A DNA stretch of 64,000 bases from Mytilisepta virgata (taxonomy: Eukaryota; Mollusca; Bivalvia; Mytilida; Mytilidae): the NCBI GenBank assembly GCA_028015205.1, contig CM051516.1, positions 36,098,230 to 36,162,229 of the forward strand. Reading direction: 5' to 3'. The notes below the pieces were generated by a model. The model ran no database searches. It was not told the DNA's origin and saw only the letters and a list, made by a program, of their open reading frames with translations. Below are positions 57,981 through 64,000 of the stretch, piece after piece. Position numbers and translations under genes: made by a program. Position 1 is the first letter of the stretch, and each line of letters opens with the position of its first letter.

Positions 57981-60900
57981 TTTGACGGAAATTGTTTGAG
58001 AGGAATGGTAAAAGAAATCTTCCCTATGAGCGCAATTATGTAATAAGCTTTATCTTATAAGGATGGCTCAGATTTCTGCTTGATTTGCATACGATTATTC
58101 CGGGTTTATCTTTCATCCACAAAACGTCATCAACTTTGAACTTCCGTCCCGCTTTCGATGACGTTACAAATTCTTCACACATCTGTTGTGGCTTGTTGCT
58201 GGGCAGGTAAACAAATGCACACCGGGTCAAATAGTTTCACTTTACATGTAGAACACTAGTTCCAATGGATAAACCAAATAGTAAAACGACTGGATAAATC
58301 GTTATTTTTTAATTTCTGGTAGGTCAACACAATCAGAAAAAAATATACGCATATATTTATTCTGTAAAACTAAAACATGAGTTTAGTCGTCATATTTTTA
58401 ATTGTATCCAAATGTGCAAAACCAATATTTTAAAATGTCAAGCCAAAAGTATACTTTGGGGTTTTAACATTGGTGGCATATTTAGATGAAACACAGAAAG
58501 ATGAACAAGGATTGCCAATTCTGCCAATTTCTGGTCAGGAATATCAATTAGTAACACATGACATGTATGTACAGATTACAGTTAAGCTGAAATGTTAAAG
58601 TAATATATTTTAGATGCAGTCCAGTAAGTCTGACCCCCTAAGGCTTCAACTGTACAACTCACAGTATTTTTTTATATAAAAAATTACAAATATTTATATA
58701 GGTGACTTATTAGATATTGAACTTAATAATTATAGTCATCCTGTTATATAATTAAAAAGAAACTACAGACAAAATGCAAATCAATCAAATGTGAAGCTGA
58801 CCTGTGTTTACATTCTCTTCCATCACGTTCGCTAAATCCGCCCATGCTTGAAAATATTCTTATTTCTATGGCGGGCCAAAGTACTAAATGTTTTATAGGT
58901 GGCAATGACACCAAAACTGGCTTTTCATGATTTGTTAATAATTTAATAAGGAATACATTTCAAATTTATGAAGTAAATATATGATGTTTTTAATGCTTTT
59001 TTGGTACTTTCCAAATAGTTGTTCACTTCAAATTGGCTTTTTGTTTGCGAGTAAATCCTCTGGTGTAAAGTAGCAGATGAAGTTTACATTGGGTATGGAA
59101 GAAACGTTCGCTGAAAGAATTTAGGGGTGGATTAACCAGACTCGACTGTATGTCATAGAATTTTTGTTGCAAATAAGAACACCAGTATTAATTTGTATAT
59201 AAGCATAATCATACATATGATTACATACATATAACTACACTACAGACAGAGCTTCATGCTCTAAATCCCGTTTCCCTTCAAGGGCACTTCTCACTGAACA
59301 AGGAAAAACGCACTGGGCAGATTGGTTCGATCACGGACACAGAAATATATGGGTTTACTGGACGAATATGATCAATTTGAGGGTATTTTTAAAGAGATTA
59401 TCGTGTTAACAATCCCAAGTTTTTTATATTTTAAATCGGATATTATATGGGGGTAAACACCACAGGTGTTCAGGTGTGTCATAGAAATGTGTCATTGTTT
59501 ATTCTGGCGTCTGCGGTATTAGTAATTTGTCTGTTGTTACCTTTAACGCCAGTAAAAAGAGAGTCCATTGCTTCAATTATTTTTCACTGTAATTAAATAT
59601 GTATTGATAATAAAGTGCACTGATTAACTACATACTAATTTTCTTGTTCAGGTGAGTTATGTTTTTGAGAATGTCAGTGACAATAGTCAATACATCTTTT
59701 TATGTGTTGTGAATTCACGTATGTAATTCAGCTACGTGTAATTTCACCAATCATTATCTGAAATTTATGATATACTAGAAAATACCCGCGAAATATACTT
59801 TGGTTCACAATTTGAAGATATATAGTTTTGGTTTAAGGCGATATTAAGATCTTAAATCTTTTTGAAGCCTGTCACTGACGAAATACCACCACTCAATATG
59901 ACACCCTTGGAAAAGAATAGTCTTCCGACAGAAGTTATTGGCGTTTGTGATCTAATCATTGGATGAGTCCAGAAAAAATTCAATGACCCCCCCCCCCCCC
60001 CCCCTTTTCCATTTCTGCAGAAAATGTGTGACCCCCTCCTGAAAGTTTTAGAAAAATGTTGACCCCGCTGCCTTTTTCCCCATTATTTTATATTGGTATT
60101 TGGTTCAAACTTATAATGTTTTAAGAAATAGTAAATAAATACTTCAGTTTTCAGTATGGATTAAATACTGAAGGAGTATGAAATCTCGATTTTCCGAAAA
60201 TTTAATCACAATTTTTTTTTCCACTTCCTACGATCGTCAAATTATCTCATTTACACTTTTTAAAATTTACCAATCTTGATCACATGTTGTTGATGAAATA
60301 TAATGAATATCTTGTTTGCACCATTCTATTAGAACCCTGGTTTAATTTTGGTATTTTTGCCCAAAAGGATTTTTTATCGGTGGAACAATAATTTTGCGCC
60401 CCCTCAAATTCTGGATCCGCACCTGATTTCAAGTGTTTCCGTGCTCAGAACCACCCCTATATGAGTGGGCTGAAAATTTTATGCATTAATATGAATTTGT
60501 GGGGGGGGGGGGGGGGGGCATCACTTTCCAACCGCACTTCTAAACAGAAGGAAAAGCTCTTGATGTGTAAAAATCTGTTGTTAAATTGCTGAGAGCCGGT
60601 CAAGGGAATGGTATCACAAACTGTTTCAGTGTAAGGTCAACATGGTCAATATTTACCGTATCTGCTTTTGCCGGGCAGACGTGCAAAAAATATGACGGAA
60701 ATGATGACGGCACTTAAATTTCAGAGCCAAACCTCGTGAAGAACGGTCGATCCGAACTGGCTTTTTTCCGATTTTAACCCCCAAATACCCCCCAAAACAT
60801 CTTCAAATGAACACATAATAAACAACGCTGGTCATTACCCCTTTGTGGTATAAAACAATATTCGTGGATTTTATGTGAAAGAAGAAATCGCGACACCCAA

Positions 60901-61290
60901 TTTCAACTCTATTCATTTAGTAATATAGATTATGTTTTATGTGTCAGTGCAAAATGAATTTTTTCTATAAAATCTTTAATTTATACATGTGTAAATGTAT
61001 GTGTACTGTTAAATCATTTAAATTTGAACATTTTTTGACACAATCATAAGAATGTAAAATACATTTTATGTGGCTGATGTCTTTTCAGATTCACCATTCA
61101 AGTACTAGTTACACATAGGATACATTCCTAGTGAGAACTCTGAAACACATGAAAATTTCATAAAGCGTACATTATTGTACATTGTACTTTTATTTCCAGG
61201 TCATTTCCTGAATATGGGGGATACATTTCATTGGTGCTAAGAATTAATCATTCTGTAGATCATTGCTGGTCCAACAAATAATTTTTCACA
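57981..61290. other. Spacer between the divergent SH3BGR-like and LCA5-like genes
   Basis: It holds the presumed promoters of both genes. I see C-runs near 59986-60004 and a G-run near 60501-60518. A TTTCCAG acceptor-like site at about 61193-61199 may begin the LCA5-like first coding exon, preceded by a short upstream ORF (ATG at 61214, stop 24 bases later). No other exon is supported. Confidence 0.4.
59955..60433. mobile_element. Possible transposon end(s) with GGATCCAGAATTTGAGGGG terminus
   Basis: The right end, inverted, reads CAGGTGCGGATCCAGAATTT then GAGGGGG, a terminus seen in many invertebrate DNA transposons. The left end (GGATGAGTCCAGAAAAAATT) is only loosely similar. The left boundary is a guess. 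Confidence 0.3.
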
Positions 61291-63675
61291 ATGGCTGCCC
61301 GATACAATGGACATAAAGACAAAGATGATGACGATGACTATGACTACAGTGACTCATTCGTCAGTGACGATGAAGATGAAAGTACAAAGAAAAATAAAAC
61401 TACACGGAAAGTTGCCCAAGGTTTGTATTTTGTTTTCTCTTTTATTCTATTCAGCGGAATCTTAAAAAAATGAGTGGTATTTAGATACTTGTGTTAATAG
61501 TAGCTGCATGTGTAGGTACTTACAAATTTATTAAATATCTCTAAACCAAGACTGAGTTTTTTGGTTTCCATTCTTGGTCATTTTCACATTATTTTAATCT
61601 GCCTTCCAGAATTTGGACTTATTGTTCTTATTTCAAGTTATTTGTAATTGAGTCATACATGTAATTAGAATTTGTGTATATACATGTATGTGAATGTTTT
61701 AAATAAATTTGACCTACACTAAAAGTCAAACATTGTCACTTTCCAACCTATCAGAACATTTGATCTATTTTTACTTCAGTGGAAATACCCGTCATTACAA
61801 GGCGATACATGAAGGTATTCCATGATCATTTAATGTTGATTAAATAGACCTTAATTTCATGCATCACAAATATTTATTGTCTATGACAGACACACCGCAA
61901 TGATAATAGAAAGCCTGATAATTATATTTTTATGGCAAATGTAAATTTAATTTTGATGATGCTGTGGTGAACACGAATGTGTTTGATATACATGTACAAT
62001 ATGGTTCTTCTGGTGGATTTTGGCTGAAATTTTATCATAAGGCAATTTTTTGTTGGGATTTTTCATATGCAGAGAAAAACTCAAAATCATTTCTTAGTTT
62101 TTAAGATACATGTATATTTAACATTGATGATCATCAGTATTCCTTATTTGGCTAAAATTTGCTTAATTTCTTTAAATCAGATTTTGGATATTTGAGTTAA
62201 AAACCCTTTTCATGTCCAAGACTGTCACAGTAAATTTCCTTAATTTTAATGAAAAAAGATAACTTCACACAGTTTTTTTTTGTAAAATATTCCCAATTAC
62301 AACTGATGGAAAGATTGATAAACTAATTAAGAAATTATGCTTATTCTAGTCAAACACATGTAAGAAATATTGATTATAATTTGATAACTTCAGATGCATG
62401 TAGAAAAATATCCTCTACTGAATCTTGCGATAAAGGGACTTCTGTTTTCAAATGAAAAAAAAAGTGAACTTACAAATGTATTGCAGAATATTTAAGAAAA
62501 AACTCCAATTTTGGACTTTCAAAGGGCTATTTCTTTATATGTACTATTGCATCACTTTGTGCAGATCTTGGTAAAGTCATTAACCACCCATTGCCCTCCT
62601 CCTTTCCCTTTGCCTCTGTATCATATTCCCTTTAATGACAAGATTTCCAGATGAAGGTTGTCTGCTTAGTCTGTACAAACATTGATATTTCTTACACCGT
62701 CTCATTTATTTCCTTTCCTTTATTTTTCTTAAATGATGTTCAAATACTGACAAAAAACATGTATACATGCTTTACTTTTTGGGTATAATCATTGACACTC
62801 TATGAATCACTGATTAAAGCATACATGTACATATATTTTTGACTGGTACAATACATAAATTGTTTAGTGAAAATTGCTTCTATTGCAATTAACAAGTATT
62901 GGAAATTGGTACAGCATGTTACTGTGATATAACACGACTGTATAAAGTATGCAATGATCTATTAGTATTATATTGTTGAAATGTTTGTATTGAAAATCTA
63001 TAATTCTTCAGGCTGTAGCAAGTTTTTTACAAAAAAATATAGTCTTTTGAAAATATTGTCTTTTGAAATCCACTATACTTTGAATTATCTTGTACTAATA
63101 TTAAATTTTAACTATGTGTTTTAATACATTTTGTAAATTTTACCCTCTTTTTCACAGTAACTGCAAGGAAAAAACCCCCAACACACAGAGGATACAAAGG
63201 TCGAATGTCAAGTCGTGCAACCAATCAGTCACAGGAACCAAAGTTAGACAATGCTGTTCAGAGAATGTTGTCTTCAAAAAATTTAAGAATTAATGAACTG
63301 AAAAATGAGTTGGAGAATTATAGAATAACATTAGAAGAAATGAAAGAGGAAAATAAATTAATGAAGAAGACGCAGAAACGTCAGGAAAAAGCTTTAAATA
63401 AATTTGAAAATGAAGAAAGTGACTTGCCTCAGTTGTTGCAGAGACATAACAATGAAGTTAGAACTTTACGAGATCAATTAAAAAAGACGCAGGAAAAATA
63501 CCAACGGACAGATAGATATCTACGAGATGCAGAGGATGAGTTAGATAAAACAAAACAAAAACTGAAAAAATTCAAAAATTTAGCTGAAGACAATAATCTT
63601 CTTGAGAGACAGGAATTACATAAAAAATTACAACAAGCTGAGATAGATTTAGAAGAACGAGATGTTAAAGTCAGG
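61291..63675 (+). CDS. LCA5: Lebercilin (LCA5 family), 5' part
   Basis: Two coding exons, 61291-61420 and 63158-63675, join in phase to give 216 codons; the gene continues beyond the right edge from the AGG|GTAAGA donor. Exon 1 encodes an acidic N-terminus (KDKDDDDDYDYSDSFVSDDE). Exon 2 encodes a basic Ser-containing linker and a long coiled coil with VQRMLSSKNLRINELKNELE, KKTQKRQEKALNKFENEESD, LLQRHNNEVRTLRDQLKK, RYLRDAEDELDKTKQKL and LLERQELHKKLQQAEIDLEE, the order of the lebercilin domain. LCA5 acts at the ciliary base and axoneme, and human loss causes retinal dystrophy. LCA5 and its paralogue LCA5L cannot be separated on this fragment. Confidence 0.88.
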
Positions 63676-64000
63676 GTAAGATTTCACATTCAGTGTGTAA
63701 ATAAAAAGGTTTTTGGAATTTGTTTGAGGCATGAGCATATCTTTATCAAATAATTCTTATGTCATTATATCCAAATACATGTTAATTGAATGTGTACATT
63801 GTAAATTGAAGGAAAGTACAAATTTGTTAAATTCATTTGACTACAGCTGACTGAGCTGTATCATGTCAGTTATGGTACATGTATACTTCTTAGCTGTTAG
63901 TGTGTTTGTGTACATGCATCAAAACTTGAAAAGGAATATCATTCTAAGGGACTGGGGAAAGTATAAATTTAAATTAAATAGTTGTATGAAGTGATACAAA

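Noticed and set aside
58036..58230. 64-codon minus-strand ORF just upstream of the SH3BGR-like start
   Set aside because: It ends 55 bp before the ATG and shows no join in frame. The stretch KFKVDDVLWMKDKPG vaguely recalls retroelement integrase tails, but this is too weak to call.

Overview
This is a eukaryotic, AT-rich, intron-rich genomic window with no bacterial-style gene organisation. Short exons with GT-AG introns, a tRNA-derived SINE, many small inverted-repeat transposons, long poly(G)/(C) tracts and a frequent ACATGTA-type motif point to a bivalve mollusc. A mussel close to Mytilus is my inference; no name is encoded in the sequence.

Layout. (1) 1-9.7 kb, minus strand: two paralogous genes for secreted or membrane TPM/MOLO1-type proteins. 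The first runs off the left edge. The second is complete in five exons (3855-9608, 299 codons plus stop) and ends in a transmembrane segment. (2) 9.7-14.3 kb: no gene recognised; inverted-repeat elements, a near-perfect 96-bp palindrome, and an element carrying a copy of part of the second MOLO1-like gene. (3) 14.3-33.4 kb, plus strand: a complete SMARCAD1 (Fun30-type SNF2 chromatin remodeller) in 21 coding exons, 1019 residues, every phase consistent. Its introns hold a SINE, several MITEs and two minisatellites. (4) 33.4-45.9 kb: downstream and intergenic DNA with a Harbinger-type MITE, a pogo/Tigger-like MITE and a 3-kb repeat element inverted relative to a relative in SMARCAD1 intron 1. 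(5) 45.9-58.0 kb, minus strand: an SH3BGR-like gene in eight coding exons. It has a thioredoxin-like SH3BGR domain followed by a very long Glu/Lys-rich tail with seven 24-residue repeats. Its first intron holds a nest of transposons including a dead LINE. (6) 58.0-61.3 kb: spacer between divergent genes. (7) 61.3-63.7 kb, plus strand: the first two coding exons of a lebercilin (LCA5-family) ciliary gene, which continues past the right edge.

The genes are unrelated in function and are not an operon. The most striking pattern is that three exon ends (SMARCAD1 exons 8 and 19, and MOLO1-like exon 2) have each been amplified into a tandem array. The repeat unit is the last 19-26 bases of the exon plus the start of the intron, so each array repeats the 5' splice site six or seven more times at exact 29- or 33-bp spacing. 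All three lie at phase-2 introns where reading through the true donor meets a stop codon at once. SMARCAD1 also has a GC-AG intron that the reading frame requires.
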